A stretch of DNA of 64,000 bases, from contig JBBMOA010000017.1 of NCBI GenBank assembly GCA_037954235.1, positions 16,163,527-16,227,526 on the forward strand, read 5' to 3'. Each line of letters starts with the position of its first letter. Position 1 is the first letter of the stretch. Below are positions 27,910 to 62,074 of this stretch, in pieces. Below the pieces are notes generated by a model. The model did not search any database and was not told the DNA's origin. It saw nothing but the letters and a program-made list of their open reading frames with translations. The position numbers and the translations under genes were made by a program. Origin of the DNA: Aulostomus chinensis. Lineage: Eukaryota; Chordata; Actinopteri; Syngnathiformes; Aulostomidae.

Positions 27910-29254
27910 GCTCCTACAAGAGATGAGAGGTGTTGTGTAAGGCGGGTGACAGCTTTGCGGACATGCTCTTCTCACCCACTTCCTCGCTGGAGTCTGGAGG
28001 ACAATCCAGGACAGAGAGAGACTTCTTGTTTATTTGTTCTTTTTTTTTCTGTCCCCTGAACATATTTCCACTTCCAGAGTGGATGTTTTTAACTTATTGT
28101 GTAACCCAAGATCCACCATTCCACCAAAACAACTTGCGGCAGGTCTAAATATAACACACATAAATGACTGAAACAAAAGAAGCATATTCAGCTGGTTAAA
28201 AACCCAGCAGGTGAAAGGCATTGTGCACATCTCTAGCATGTTTCAGGTGTAAATGTTGACTGAAAACTTGCTTATCCACGGGAGAAAGTTCAAGTAATAA
28301 CTCTTCTTAGATGTCAAAACAAATATTTTCATGCACTGACCTCTGAATGTTATGAATACACATGAGATGACGGTGATATTAGCCAAGCCCAGGCTACCAA
28401 AAGAAAAAGGATCAGGGCACCATTTTAATCCTCAACTTATCTTCAGAGTTCATAAATTTAATCACTCCAGGTTCCCAGTAATTAATCTCAAAAGTCACCT
28501 GAGCACCACGCTTGTAATCTTGCTTCTTCACATTAATATGGCAAGAAACCAATGTTTGGGTTCTCCAGAGCATTACAGACAGACCTAGTGGTTGACATCT
28601 CATATATAGCTAGATAGGTAGATAGATACCATCATATAGTCACAGCACTTTAAGATTCAAATTAATTTTTTCAATTTCAAACAATGATATATACATGGAA
28701 ATACAGTGAAATCACAGGGTTCGGGTTAGAGAAGAGATCACCAAGGAGGCAATAGTAGATACAGAAGAGGAACACAGAATCATTCAAATCTAGTCAAAAA
28801 CTGTTCTTCATAAGAGTGAAAAACAGGTCTTCCAAGACCACTGATCCAGAAGCTGAAAAGTTCTTTCCATGTTCAACCATTCCATCAGTCCACATGAACT
28901 CACTGGACTGAAATCTGTCTATGACAACTCCAGAAAGATACAACTAATAGCTACTCTATATCCTGCCAATGAGCACAAAAATGTGGTCAGGATCCACAAT
29001 TGGATCCTGACGGCTTCCGAAACTTAGTCACTAATTTCTTATAATCATCAGAGGAGGTTGACATTTGAGTTGGGAGGAGGGTGACCCACCAGTGTTGGAC
29101 CACTGCACCACACCAGGCACCAGGCACCAGAGCAAGCAAACAGGCTGATACAGTAACAAGATGACTCCAACTTCACCAATGCTCATTAGTGAACTACATT
29201 TAGCACCAGCCCACACGCACTGAATACAATGTGAGCACGCACACACGCACGCAC

Positions 29255-29462
29255 ATTGGTTTGTGCATCTATCCTTATTAGGACATTCCTTTGGCTTCCA
29301 TTCATATGGGCAGCCTAACCCAAACCCTAATCCTAATCCTAACCTAAACCTAACCTCAATTCAGATTTTAACTCTAACTTTAACTAAGAACTCAGAGTTA
29401 GGTTGTGCAGCATTAAGACCAGTCTTTGGTCCCCATGAAGACTTTGGGTACTGATGAGTTAG
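29255..29462 (+). repeat. Dispersed repeat with telomere-like TAACCC/TAATCC units
   Basis: The segment has ggacattcctttggcttcca, then irregular ccctaatcctaatcctaacc units, then ggtccccatgaagac. This arrangement is familiar from a common dispersed fish repeat. The telomere-like units are degenerate, so it is not a true interstitial telomere array. Confidence 0.55.
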
Positions 29463-29481
29463 GCGTTTCTCCCAGCAAGCA

Positions 29482-29513
29482 TGCACACACACACACACAC
29501 ACACACACACACC
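29482..29513. repeat. (CA)n microsatellite
   Basis: Perfect AC repeat next to the telomere-like dispersed repeat. Confidence 0.95.
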
Positions 29514-29604
29514 GCGGTCATAATCATCAACGCTCTGCCTCTCGAGCGCCTGTCTCCAATCCACACACACTAGCGCACCCGGCGCTCGCACGTACAGATA
29601 CACA

Positions 29605-29609
29605 GAGCG

Positions 29610-29655
<46 letters not shown>
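29605..29655. repeat. (CG)n then (CA)n microsatellite
   Basis: gcgcgcgcgc runs directly into (AC)n. Alternating purine-pyrimidine sequence of this kind can adopt Z-DNA. Confidence 0.95.
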
Positions 29656-29660
<5 letters not shown>

Positions 29661-30633
29661 TCCCAGGGGAGATGAGAAGAGGCAGCGCCTTACCTAAAGC
29701 AGGAGCCATCTTGCGTCCTGGAAAGTGCAGCAAGCGTGTGTCTAAAAAGAGAAATTCCCCACGTGAGGTAAATGGTTCGTCTCTATATACCGGTATTTTT
29801 CCTGAATAAACAAGTTTATTTATTATTCTGCTTGTGTCCCACCTCTTTCACCTCAATGTCTCAGCGGCTTCACCAGTGGCATTACAGCAGGTGTTCTGCT
29901 GGTCCAGGGTTGGTGTCATCACCGGTTCTGGTCCGACATGAAAGTGTGGCAGCACTGCGGTTGTTTTCTTGCCCCTCGCTTAGTCTTGAGAGAGTATGAT
30001 GGTTCATAAATTAGTGTTTATGTCAGTGGGGCTTTCAACTGTCTAAGGATATATGCAATCATTCTAAGCAGGCCGCTAATGAAATGAACATATTCGCGTC
30101 TGTCCATTCTTGATGAGAAGCTCTGTTTTTTTAATTGGTTTTTTGTTTTTCTCGTTTGTTCACGCCTCACCTCCGGTTGATTTTGGCTCCGTAGTCGAAT
30201 GGATAAGTTTAATTGGTCAAATGGCGTCACGTGAAAAGGTTTTCCTCGCATCCCATTGGTCCGTGAGTTTCCTGAAATGATAAATCAGTGGTCGAAAACC
30301 TGCGCCGGCTCAAATAGGAACTCTCTTTCGAGATGTAATAATTTGCCATTATTTATTGGTTACAAAGGAGTATCGTTCCACTAAATTTAATCTAAATCAT
30401 TCCATTAGATACTTTTAGACATCCTGCTAACAAACAAACAAACAAACCTAAACCCGAACCTAAAAAAAGGGATTCCCATAGTGAAAATATACTGTATTTT
30501 GGTAATGCTTGCCTTCAGTTACTAATGGTGGAGAGTGTAAAATAAGACTTAACCCATGCCAGTAACATAAAATATTCTTGCCCTGCACCCATAAGGACCC
30601 CAAACTGCTCAACAGATGGCCATGGCTTTGGCT

Positions 30634-30634
<1 letters not shown>

Positions 30635-30687
<53 letters not shown>
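30635..30687. repeat. (GT)n microsatellite, uninterrupted
   Basis: About 26 perfect GT units. Confidence 0.96.
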
Positions 30688-30689
<2 letters not shown>

Positions 30690-33600
30690 AATTAATTGTT
30701 GAGGTGAACACTCAGGTGCTTAGTTTTTTAGCTATAACCTACAGGGGGGGATTGTGAGGTAAAAAGCTACAATTAATCTAATTCTCTCAGGAAACAAGAT
30801 CTTGTTTTTTTTATGCTTCCTGTCAGAAATGAAGACAAATTCATAGAAATAATCAATATAAATGATAACAAAAGTTTTGTACCCACATTAAAATGGAGGG
30901 GGCTGAACCAGGGCCAGGAGTAAACCCAGTGTGTTTTTAGAGGATATTTTTGACATGTCACAGCTGGAAAAATACACGTGTAAGGAGTAAAATGAATAAT
31001 TAGCTGCTGTAGTTTCAGTCGTAACTCACTATAACCCTATTATGTCTCTCCGGGATATAAGAGCATACGCCTGGGCAGTTAAAAGTTGTCAAATGACCGT
31101 TTATGATCCCTTTTTAATGAACGCCTTCAATTTCAACAAGAGCTCCTTACACATTTAATTCATCCGTAGATCACAACAGCATGTAGCCATGAACTGGCAG
31201 TCAGGATTTATGTACATTTAAGTGCATGCACATGTACAGGCATGAGAATATTATAACATTATGCAAAATAAAAAGTAATACCCACAAAAAAATCCATTAA
31301 AATGTAGTATTAGAGAGAAATCTGATTATTAATCCATTTTTAGCCATTAATTATGTTCTTTTTTGTTAGATATTGCAGTACTTGTCTTCCTTTTACATTT
31401 TACACCTCTTCTTTTACCGCCTAATCTTCGGGCTAAAACTTGTCCTTGAGAAACTCGCCACACTCGAATAATCCAAATAACACGTGTAATTGTAGTTAAG
31501 CTTACATTTTTTAACCTCTTCAACACACAATCCTCCCTCAAAAATGCACATGGAATTGGAAGGTTACTGCATATAATCTAGAGAAAATAACATGCACATC
31601 CCAGTCAGGTGGGTGCTAAATGTCATACACTTAAAAAAGAAAAAAAAAAAGAAATTAAATGGATTCAGCCGACGTGGCCATGAATTCTGGCTGTCTGGAT
31701 TATTTAAATGGGGGACAATAAATCATCGAAGAATATTTCATCAAGAAAAATAGCAAACAGCAGCTGAAAGACTGTAGCTCTGATCGATCATGTCCACTGT
31801 AATAGTAATGATGATGAAGATTAATTTTTATTTGCTCTTTTATCATGTCTGAGAGGTTGCCAAAGCCATTTTGCAGCAGGCTAATGCCTTTATGTCCTCC
31901 TGGACAGACTGTCACAGTATACTGATTTGTATAGAATACCAAGGGGGGATGCGACATTTAGTCGGCGGACTGGTCATGCTGGCCGTTACTGGCACCCTGT
32001 GATATTCCAGATGGTGGCTCGTTTCCCTACCAGCAGTCTGTCAGTCTTGGCTGGGAGCCACCGGTGAGTCAGGTAGGGCAGGTGAGGGCAGCTTGGCAAC
32101 AGCATGCGCTACAAGCCCGAGGAGATGCTCTGGGATTTGAGAGTGCAGGCCGGGTTCTGACCTGGATCAGGAAGAATTAATTGTGTCATCGACTTTATTT
32201 CTCACATTAAAGCAGTTAATGGCAGATTAGATGTAATTTTGGTGCGCGTCTAGCTTTCCGGCTCATTATGATGAAATACGCTCTGTTGGCTCTTTATTCT
32301 GTCTTCATTTTTTTTGTCTGGGTAGGCCATCGCAGAATGTTTTCAGGTGAGAAACCGATTATTATACTTCATAACAGGCAAGCAGACACTTAAAAAGAAA
32401 GTTAGCAACAGTTGAAGAAGACATTGCAGAGACAAAAGAGCAATTTTTTTCCGAAACTTTTTAAAAAAAAAAGAGTAACAATTCTAACCAAATCCAGAGA
32501 GGCCTTTATGTCTAAACATCCTGGGAGGAATAAATTTGTGCATTAATGAATGCTCCTAAATGGTAAATCTAGCGAATGCCACAGAAGGAAGTCCAATTTC
32601 ACCAGATATATCCAAACAATCATTTGTCGGATCATTCCTTGTAGGTATTACACGCTGCCAAATTGTCATACCGACTCAAACATCCCTCATCCTCATTCCT
32701 CCTTCCGGCTCTTCAAGGGAGATCCAACTATGTGATGTCAGAGGTCATGAGGGAAAAAAACAAAACAAGAAAAGTCCGGCTTAAACGCATGTCGCCCCCC
32801 CCCCCCCCCCCCCAAAAAAAAAAGACACTTGAAGATATCAGAGTCACACGCTGGCTGCAGGTTTAGTTCAGGTCATACGAGGAGGATGGCGAGGTTGAAA
32901 TTGCTTTGATAATCGTTCGACTCTGAGGTCACAGCACATTAATGCCTCCCACGTAGAGCAGATTGGCAGCTGCACTACCAGGTTGGATTCCCCCAACCAG
33001 GCTGCTGAAGAGAAACCCTGTTGTCACACAGCCGACATGAACACGGTAATACAATAAGATACAATAAGGTCTGTACATGTGTTAGATAAAACAAAAATCC
33101 CAAGTAGCAAGTATAATGTGGCATGAGTGGATTGTTTATTTTAGTCGCAATTATGAGAATTGGGGTGAATTTGTGTAGGAACACAGAAGGAAGTTTAAGG
33201 CTTCACAAAGGTCAACAAAGATATACAAAAAGTTGCACAAATTCGGGAGATGTGGGATTGCGCTGCTTGGATATATAAATTTGGAGGATGCGAGAAGGGG
33301 CTAAAAGTATCACGTTGCATGCAAAATCAAAACAAAATGACTTTTCTCAGCACGGTTGGGATTGTTTGCAACTCCAGGGTAGCATAACTTCTTGAATTGG
33401 AATATTCTGATCCAAGATGTGCATCACGAAATTCAGCAGACAGTCGACACTGACATGTAGACTCAAACTTTGCACAGGACTGTTCATGTTCAACTAAAAT
33501 TCGAGTCGTGTCTCCTCTCTTCAGCTGCGCGTGTATTTCAGGGGTTATTACAGTGTCATTTCGGGACAAACCAACAGATCAGGAGGCAATGCCTTTAGGG

Positions 33601-34740
33601 ACACAACAAATGAGTGGTTTCCCTGAAATCACCCTCTTTCAGGAAAAAAAAAAACAACCCAAAAACCCCACGTGTTTACACTTTGTCTTCCGATCAACCA
33701 GTCCTGTGTGACTCAAAGCTTCCCCTTCACCTTGTGTAACATCAAGATTTAATACTGCCTCCGCACCGGGAGATAAGCTACTACAGCCAACTGTTCCAGA
33801 AATTCTTCGACAACAGCAAAAAAAAAAAAAAAAACCTTTAATTACAGGGACAGGAAGTAATCCATTAAGCACATGTTGGGATAGAAAGAAACAAATGGAG
33901 GGGGTGATGCATGTATGCAAAGCTCCTGCTTTTCTTCTTTTTGCAACAAAAAGCAAGCAGACGAACCTTTGAAGACACCATGCAACAACAATAATTAAAT
34001 CAATGATGTCAGTGTTTAACACTGTTGTCTTCCTTTATTGCACACTTCCATTTTTTTTGTATTCAGGTGCTGTATAAAACTATCTGGAGCCTTAACAGAA
34101 ATCATGAATCCCATTTTTAAACTTTTCTTTTGCCCCCACACTATGCAGTAATGCTCGATCTAAGATACTACAGTGTTTCTGATTGCAGACACATCTTGAA
34201 CACATAGTGCATTTGATGAGAATAAAGACAGAGCCGGTGAATTGACGAGGGACTGTCGAAGTGGAACAAATACACACCTCTTTCCAGTTCGGGCATTACT
34301 ACATCACAGGAGTAATCTGTAGAAGTAGATGTAACACTTGAAGTACAGATGAGGAAAGTTACTCTTCCGTTTTCTTAATGGTAGAAATATTAAACATATT
34401 CCTTTGACATGTTAAAAGTTTGATGTATTTTGTACAGCAAAACCTCAGTACTGCAATCTCCCCTTACTGGATCTTCTGAGGTGGTTTCAACCTCACCTCT
34501 ACCTTCCTGTCACAAAAGGTGCTGCTCCATTTTCACTTTAGTGTTTTCTGCTGAATAGAGCAACAGAGTTTTAGCAGTCCGATGAAGTAATTGTTAAATT
34601 CTGCGTCAGACAACTCAGGCGATTCAGACATTTCAACCTGCAAGTCAGAACCATAAACTGATGTCTAATTCAAGTCATCTGGCTCCCTCTTGTGTTCAAA
34701 ACAAAAAACTGCTAAGTGACTGTCTACATTTAAATCATTC
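30688..34740. other. Gene-free region; possible non-coding conserved stretch 31,640-32,330
   Basis: No gene is seen. 31,640-32,330 is largely repeat-free with many TAAT cores and no ORF. A C19 plus A10 run lies at 32,795-32,823. Confidence 0.5.
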
Positions 34741-34812
34741 ATTCATCTATTTTCTATACCGCTTATCCGTTAAGGGTCAAGGGGAGGGGTTAAGGCTGGA
34801 GCCTATCCCAGG
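34741..34812 (-). repeat. Fragment of SINE-type repeat tail
   Basis: The stretch with ctattttctataccgcttat and ggctggagcctatccca matches the 3' body seen at 5,287 and, on the other strand, at 62,457-62,637. It ends within ten bases of the truncated Tc1-like element. Confidence 0.75.
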
Positions 34813-34820
34813 CAGGTTCT

Positions 34821-36322
34821 CACTGAAGGCATCAAAACTATGAATGAGCACATATGGAATCATGTAGTAAACCAAAAATTGCAAAATAACTCAAAGCATG
34901 TTTTATATTTCAGATTCTTCAAAATAGCCACCCTTTGCTTTGATTAGTGTTCTGCTCACTCTTGGCGTTCTCGCAGTGAGCTTCATGAGGTCGTCACCTG
35001 AAATGCTTTTCCAACAGTCTTGAAGGAGTTCCCAGAGATGCTGAACACTTGTTGGCCCTTTTGTCTTCACTCTGTGGTCCATCTCATCCCAAACCACCTG
35101 GATTGGGTTTCGGTCAGGTGACTGTGGGGGCCAGGTCATCTGGTGCAGCACTCTATCACCCTCCTTCTTGGTCAAATAGCCCTTACACAGCCTGGAGGTG
35201 TGTTTGGGGTCGTTGTCCTGTTGAAAAATCAATGACGGTCCATCTAAATGTAACCCGGATGGGATGGCGTGTTGCTGCAGGATGCTGTGGTAGCCATTTT
35301 TGGTTAAGTACGCCTTCAACTTTGAATAAATCCCCAACAGTGTCACCAGCAAAGCACCCCCACACCATCACACCTCCTCCTCCATGCTTCACGGTGGGAA
35401 CCATGCATGGAGAGACCATCCGTTCACCTTTTCTTCATTGCACAAATACACAGTGGGTGGAACCAAAGATCTCAAACTTGGACTCAAGACCAAAGCCAAG
35501 ATCTCCACTGGTCTGATGTCCCTTCCTTGTGTTTCTTGGCCTAAACAAATCTCTTCTGCTTGTTGCTTTTCCTGAGTAGTTTCCAAGCTGCTGTTGGACC
35601 ATAGAGGCCTGATTGGCTCAGTCTCCTCTGAACAGGTGATGTAGAGGTGTGTCTGCTACCAGAACTCTGGGTGGCATTTATCTGAGCTCTAATCTGAGGT
35701 GCTGTTAACTTGCGATTTCTGAGGCTGGTGACTCGGATGAACTCATCCTCAGCAGCAGAAACTTTTGGTCTTCCTTTCATGGGTCTCATGTAAGCCAGTT
35801 TCACCGTCACACTTGATGGTTTTTGCGACCGCGCTTAGGGACATTCAAAATCTTTGCAATTTTCCAGACTGACTGACCTTCAGTTCTTAAAGTAATGATG
35901 GACTGTCGTTTCTCTTCACTTAGAATTCATATTATGGCAAGAACCAATCAGCTAACAGCTGTCAAACAGGGCTATCAGCTGTGTAACCTGACTGCACAAC
36001 ACAACTGATGGTCCCAACCCCATAAGAAGGCAAGAAATTCCACAACTGAACCCTGCCATGGCGAACCTGTGACGACACCATGAAGCTCACTGAGAGAAGC
36101 CAAGGGTTTGCAGCGCTGTCAAGAAAGCAAAGGGGGGCTACTTTGAGGAAACTAAAATGTAAAACATATTTACAGTTATTCAACAATTTTTGTTTACTCC
36201 ACTATTCCATTGCGTTCATTCATAGTTCTGATGCCTTCGATGAGAGTCTACAGTGTCAATCGTCATGAAAATGAAGAAAACCATTAATGAGAAGGTACAT
36301 CCAAACTTTTGACTGGTAGTGT
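34821..36322 (-). mobile_element. Tc1-like DNA transposon, truncated at left end
   Basis: The element carries a decayed transposase on the minus strand and a right inverted repeat ending near 36,322 (CCAAACTTTTGACTGGTA). The inner repeat (gaaggcatcaaaactatgaa) recurs inverted at 34,825-34,844 and 36,215-36,235. The outer part of the left repeat is absent, and its border abuts a SINE tail. No TA duplication is visible. Members of this family are abundant in fish. Confidence 0.9.
34903..35810 (-). pseudogene. Tc1-like transposase, inactivated
   Basis: Three minus-strand fragments align to successive parts of a Tc1 transposase. They are a DNA-binding region (35,541-35,810, with RNRKLTAPQIRAQIN), a mid part (35,183-35,419, with VKHGGGGVMVWGCFAGD) and the catalytic C-terminal part (34,903-35,352, with QQDNDPKHTSRL and WPPQSPDRNPIQ). 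An in-frame TAG interrupts the protein near 35,545. A small deletion at about 35,485-35,487 removes the first catalytic Asp and shifts the frame. The last catalytic Glu after NPI is Gln (codon 35,098-35,100). It cannot be active. Confidence 0.92.
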
Positions 36323-36522
36323 GTCTGGTGTTGTTTGTAGTCATGTAAAATGACACCATTAGGTTTCTCTGGCTAACTTCTTTACACACTTGGTATCCAC
36401 AACTTAGTGAAAACAAGCAAGTAAAGTTGCGCTGTCAATTTCAAAGAATCAAAATGCACCCTTTCAGAGAAGTAAAGCCAAAATGGATGCATGGTTGAAA
36501 ATATATATATTCAAATAATCTC

Positions 36523-36528
36523 TTTATT
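36523..36528 (-). promoter_or_regulatory. Candidate distal poly(A) signal AATAAA
   Basis: This is a second AATAAA on the minus strand in an A/T-rich context (gaatgaataaagag), just before the Tc1-like relic. It may be the distal site. Confidence 0.4.
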
Positions 36529-36737
36529 CATTCTATATAGTTGTACACCACTAAAGACAGTGATAGGAGCACACAACGGGCATAAACATTTGTCAGTTAT
36601 AGAAGGGAGGAAACAGTAAAAAAAAAAAGTATTTCCTAAATTCTGGAGTTGCTGAAAGTGCAGCAAAAAAAGAAAAAAAAAAGGGGGGGGGTAAGACAGT
36701 ATGTGCCAGATTGACGTCTTTCACTTGCTATTGATGT

Positions 36738-36743
36738 TTTATT
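36738..36743 (-). promoter_or_regulatory. Candidate poly(A) signal AATAAA
   Basis: AATAAA on the minus strand follows a U-rich stretch at the far end of the inferred ppp2r5c 3'UTR, about 2.4 kb after the stop. Confidence 0.45.
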
Positions 36744-39091
36744 CTGTACAGAGGGACAATTTGTACAAAATTAATCTAGATATATAACACTACATGAAAC
36801 AAGGTAAATCATATATACAATATTAAATGAATCATATAGTACAGGTCACATACAAAAGGACACTTTAAGTTATGTTTCGGAAATAATATGTTAAAAGGTG
36901 GTGGTGGTGGTGGGGGGGGGGGATCTGCAAAGATCCTGCAGAAAGAACAAGCCACCCATTAATTTTCGTATCATCTCTCTTTATCGGGATGTCTTGTTTT
37001 TCAGCGCTAAAATAAACCTCAAACAGATCAAAACTCATAAAATCCATAAAAACATCATATCTCTCCCAGCAAGCAGGACTGTTTTATAAATGCAATAACC
37101 TCGACAACAGAAATCAGTTTGGTGAATGGCATTCCTCCAGGGTAAAAGGTACATGTTTAACATGGTAAGTTTTAATTTACATTTTTTTTCTTTTTTTTTT
37201 TCTTTTTTTTTTTTGTTGCATTCAAGCAAATACAGTATTTAATACAATTAACAAGCCAAGTCACGATGTCAGTTCGTTTTTCAGTATCTGGCATTTTCAT
37301 GGCCATTTGGTACCAGTCTGTTTCAGCCTCGGACAAAAAAACAAAAACAAAAAAAAACAAAACCTCCCAAAAAAAAAAAAAAAAAAAAAAAAAGACCTGA
37401 CACCCGCACGACTAACTTTCAGGGACAAGACAAAGAACACAACACATCAAATATGAAGAAATCTAGCAGACCTCCTTAAGTTTAAACAATGGTACTGACC
37501 CAAAGATAATCTAACCCCCACAGAGGATGACATTCTACCAATCTGCAAACCAGACAACCGAAGGGCAGCAACATGCCACGTATTCATAGTTTTGGTATTT
37601 CTCAAACAATTCAGGGCGTCGATCGCCACTGAGCACCAACTCTATCTGATCAGAGCTGCGATTTATAATTAGCTTCACCGAGTAATCTGACTTGTTCACA
37701 AGTCCAGAGAATGTGGAGAAAAGAAAAAAAAGGTGCCAAAAGCGACACGTTCAACAATCCAAAGATGACTTTTTTTGTGACGAATGGCAAATAAAACTGC
37801 ACTCTTATATTTAAGGGTTTGGAATCGTCATCTTTTGTCAAGCAAAAAAAAAAAAAACTGTTGGCAATTCGTTATCTTCCATTCGACTTGTGAATTATTT
37901 ATTGCAGCTCTGTATTTTGCATTTAATGATAATTTTGGTTAATTATAGGCATTTAAAAGCTTTAATATCAATATGCCTTCATGCTGTTTAAACTAAGACC
38001 TAAATCTCCCAACTTAGCAACCCACAGCTCCGCCCACCCAGGTGATCTGAACACACGTAGCTTTCATTTCTCCTCGTCTACTAAAGTTTAAAAGCAAGTA
38101 CATTGTTTCAACACTCAGGGGATCAACTTCGGTCTGATTTCCAAATATTGCCAGTGAACGTAAAGGAAGCAAGCTTATAAAAGAGCGGCAATGGCACAAA
38201 GCAATAAAAGGGAAAGTGACAGATGTCCACAGGACAACTTCCTCTTTCCTCACCGTCTACCTGAACATTGCAAGGCTACGGACAGGCCTCCGTTTGGTCT
38301 TAAAGTGTGCTACACTAAAAAAACTAAAAAAACAACAACAAAAAAACTCTAAACACCAGCGACCAAAAACAAAGGCCAGTGTCTCTGTTAAGGTCGCAGA
38401 TAAAAACAACAACAAAAATCCACAACAACCTTGGCACTGACAAAGATGTCCGTTTGATTGATCGAAGAACAAACAAACAAACAAAAAAAGACAAACAATG
38501 GATGACAGGAAAGTCACGTCTTTCGTCTGACTGACAGGTTCTGTTTTTGTTCCCTTTGACAGAAAAGAAAACGAAGGGTCAAGGTCAAGAGAGGATCCTT
38601 AAACAGTGAGTCAGTCAGTTCCTATGTTTCAACGTCCGAAATTCTTTGTGGACATGTACGCAAGACGGAATGAAGCGCTGTGGCGTCCTTACTTCCACGT
38701 TCCACATTTACAGTGAGCGCACATGGGCATGGAAGGAAAAGGGAGTGTGAGAAGAACGGATGGAGGGAGAGTATTGGGAGGACACGCTGAAAAGTGGAGA
38801 GGGCTAAAAAGACACGCAGACACACGACCGCCCCTCTCCAAATTAATCAAAAAAAATAACCTGAGAAGTAGAAATCTGAAGAGGTGAATTCAGGGCCTCT
38901 GCACCGGTCATACGCCCAGTGTGCTGCACTGAGAGGAATGGATAAGAACCAAGGATTCTGGGTAAACTGATGGTGGGACGAGGGATGGAGAGCCCAACAT
39001 GGGGCACCAGTTTAACTGTGGCAGCTGGGCGAAAAAGGATGTCCATGGCTGTCGAGGGGCAAGAGGGGCAGTTGGGACCAAGAGCAGGAAG

Positions 39092-39107
39092 GTGTGTGTT
39101 TGTGTGT

Positions 39108-39151
<44 letters not shown>
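39092..39151 (+). repeat. (GT)n followed by G30, two bases after the ppp2r5c stop
   Basis: Forward strand: (GT)n from 39,092 to 39,121 and then 30 consecutive G. On the mRNA strand this is a C30 run followed by (AC)n, starting two nucleotides after the TAG stop at 39,154-39,156. The G-run length may be imprecise in sequencing. Confidence 0.9.
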
Positions 39152-60325
<21,174 letters not shown>

Positions 60326-60700
60326 TGCTGATAGATATCTCCAGAGTAAGCAGGTCCCCGACAAACTGTCCACACACTCACTCACACACACTCACACACT
60401 CACACACACACACTCACGCACTCTGTAGATGCCTCCTGGTTAACACATCTGTACACACTGCTGTGGCTTTTCACGACTGACCATCCACACACCATGTGAC
60501 TGAGCCAAAACAAGATGTCATCCTGTTTCCGCGAGGTCTGCAGACATGTAGCTCATCACTGTAAATGACACCGATTATGCTGCACGTCAACAAGGAAGGA
60601 GTTTCTGCTACCGGCGGTGTATCCTCCAGCCTGCAGCTACTCCTCAGTCAGGGAGAAATGGGTGTTTATGTTGCCAGTTGTAGTGCGTGTGAATCGTCGC
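60326..60700 (-). promoter_or_regulatory. 5'UTR and presumed upstream promoter of long ppp2r5c
   Basis: Upstream of the MPHKSK start the gene strand has a TG/GAG-rich stretch (60,375-60,425) without ATG, then a moderately CpG-containing sequence with ETS-like GGAA cores near 60,525-60,535. The promoter role is inferred from position; no TATA box was recognised. Confidence 0.4.
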
Positions 60701-62074
60701 TTGAGGGCAGTATTGTACATGGGTGAAGAGACTGGTAGGATCGCAAGGGTTGACCGAAGTCTCAGCCTTGAATTGGGATTAATATGATAGGCTATGTAAG
60801 GTCAAGCATACTTAAAGTTACACAGTTGAAGTTGTTATGAATATTAAAATACTTAGACGTCTGATAGATGGACAAATATGAGGTCATAACCCATTTTTTT
60901 AAATAACAAGGCGGTTTATAGCAGCCAGAATTTAATGTAAGAGGGGATGTATGAAATTCATAATTTACATGATACATTTATCTCTGACAGACGTGAAGTC
61001 TATGACAAACAGAAGGACGACCTGCATTAGGGTGACAGGGGACAGCAGGGGGGATGGAAACGTCTCATCTGGCTGTCAGTGAGGCATCCAGCACCATTAG
61101 AACTCCATTAAACTTCTCTTCTCAGTCCAGTCAGGTGCATTCAAACTAGCATCCCATAAATCAGCGTATAACTGCAATAAATAAATGAATGAATAAATAA
61201 ATGAATAAAATAAACACAGATGGCCGAACTCCTCAGGATTTGTAAACAAACGTGTATTTTGGATTTTTTTTTTCTGAGACTTGTGAAAAGTTACATTGCT
61301 ACCACAATGTAGTGGTGCGCTGAACTACTACAACACGTTGAGACTACTAGTTGACCATGTCGGGTTTTATTGGCATCGTATGATATACAACTAATGATAC
61401 ACAAAACTGTATAACTTAAATTCACTTTTATTTACCGCAATTGTCGGGATTGTCTCCACTTGCTCACATGTACTCTTTATAATGATAAATATAATCGTCA
61501 TATAAAAACAATTTTTGTAATGAAAAATAAGAACAAGAAACCAATGACAGCTAAATAAAGTTTTACTGCACCTAACAACATTTATCTGCAGATAAACACA
61601 TTTCATAGTTTAAAATACATAAATAGATAAATAAAAGGGAAGGAATGAGAGTGTGCACTTCATTTGTAAAAAGGCCAATTGTTCAGTCTATCATTTGAGA
61701 CACCACAGTAGCACAGTCATCCAATTTACTTAGATGCCATCTAATTTATTGGCTCTGGCTGGAGCTTAAGTCAGCTGCTGAGGAAGGACCCACTGTTTGG
61801 CCAAGTGGTCACAATTTTCACTGGATTTAGAATTTATTTTAGGTCACTTCCACACAACATTATGATGCAGATTCATCTTAACATAATGTGAGGACATCTT
61901 ATATCACACTCTTCAGTATGTTCTGCCACAGAGAGAAGGAGTTTATCGAATTTATGCTGCTGTTTGTTCTTCCCCCATGAAGCCTTATTGACTTGATGTA
62001 CTACGTGTGTGCGTCCATAAGGTGACAGTGTTGTATCCTTTTAAACTTTGTGAAACGGTTTAAATGAATTCTAT
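60701..62074. other. Gene-free 5' flank
   Basis: No gene is seen. AAAT/AATG tetramer repeat at 61,176-61,214. Confidence 0.6.

Larger units (their letters stand above)
36523..39153 (-). other. ppp2r5c: ppp2r5c 3'UTR (inferred)
   Basis: The region after the stop codon has no credible ORF on the gene strand. It contains poly-A/poly-T runs (37,180-37,216 and 37,369-37,393), the C30 plus (CA)n tract next to the stop, and two AATAAA signals at its far end. No splice-linked exon was seen beyond 39,154. The extent is inferred from the poly(A) signals alone, so the UTR could be shorter. Confidence 0.55.

Noticed and set aside
29310..29370. Interstitial telomere array
   Set aside because: The TAACCC-like units are few and irregular, and the flanks match a dispersed fish repeat.
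35049..35516. 155-codon plus-strand ORF, the second longest open frame in the window
   Set aside because: It is antisense to the Tc1-like transposase and only mirrors its codons.
1..36500. Neighbouring genes expected from human synteny (DYNC1H1, DIO3)
   Set aside because: No dynein heavy-chain exon or selenocysteine deiodinase sequence was recognised in the desert.
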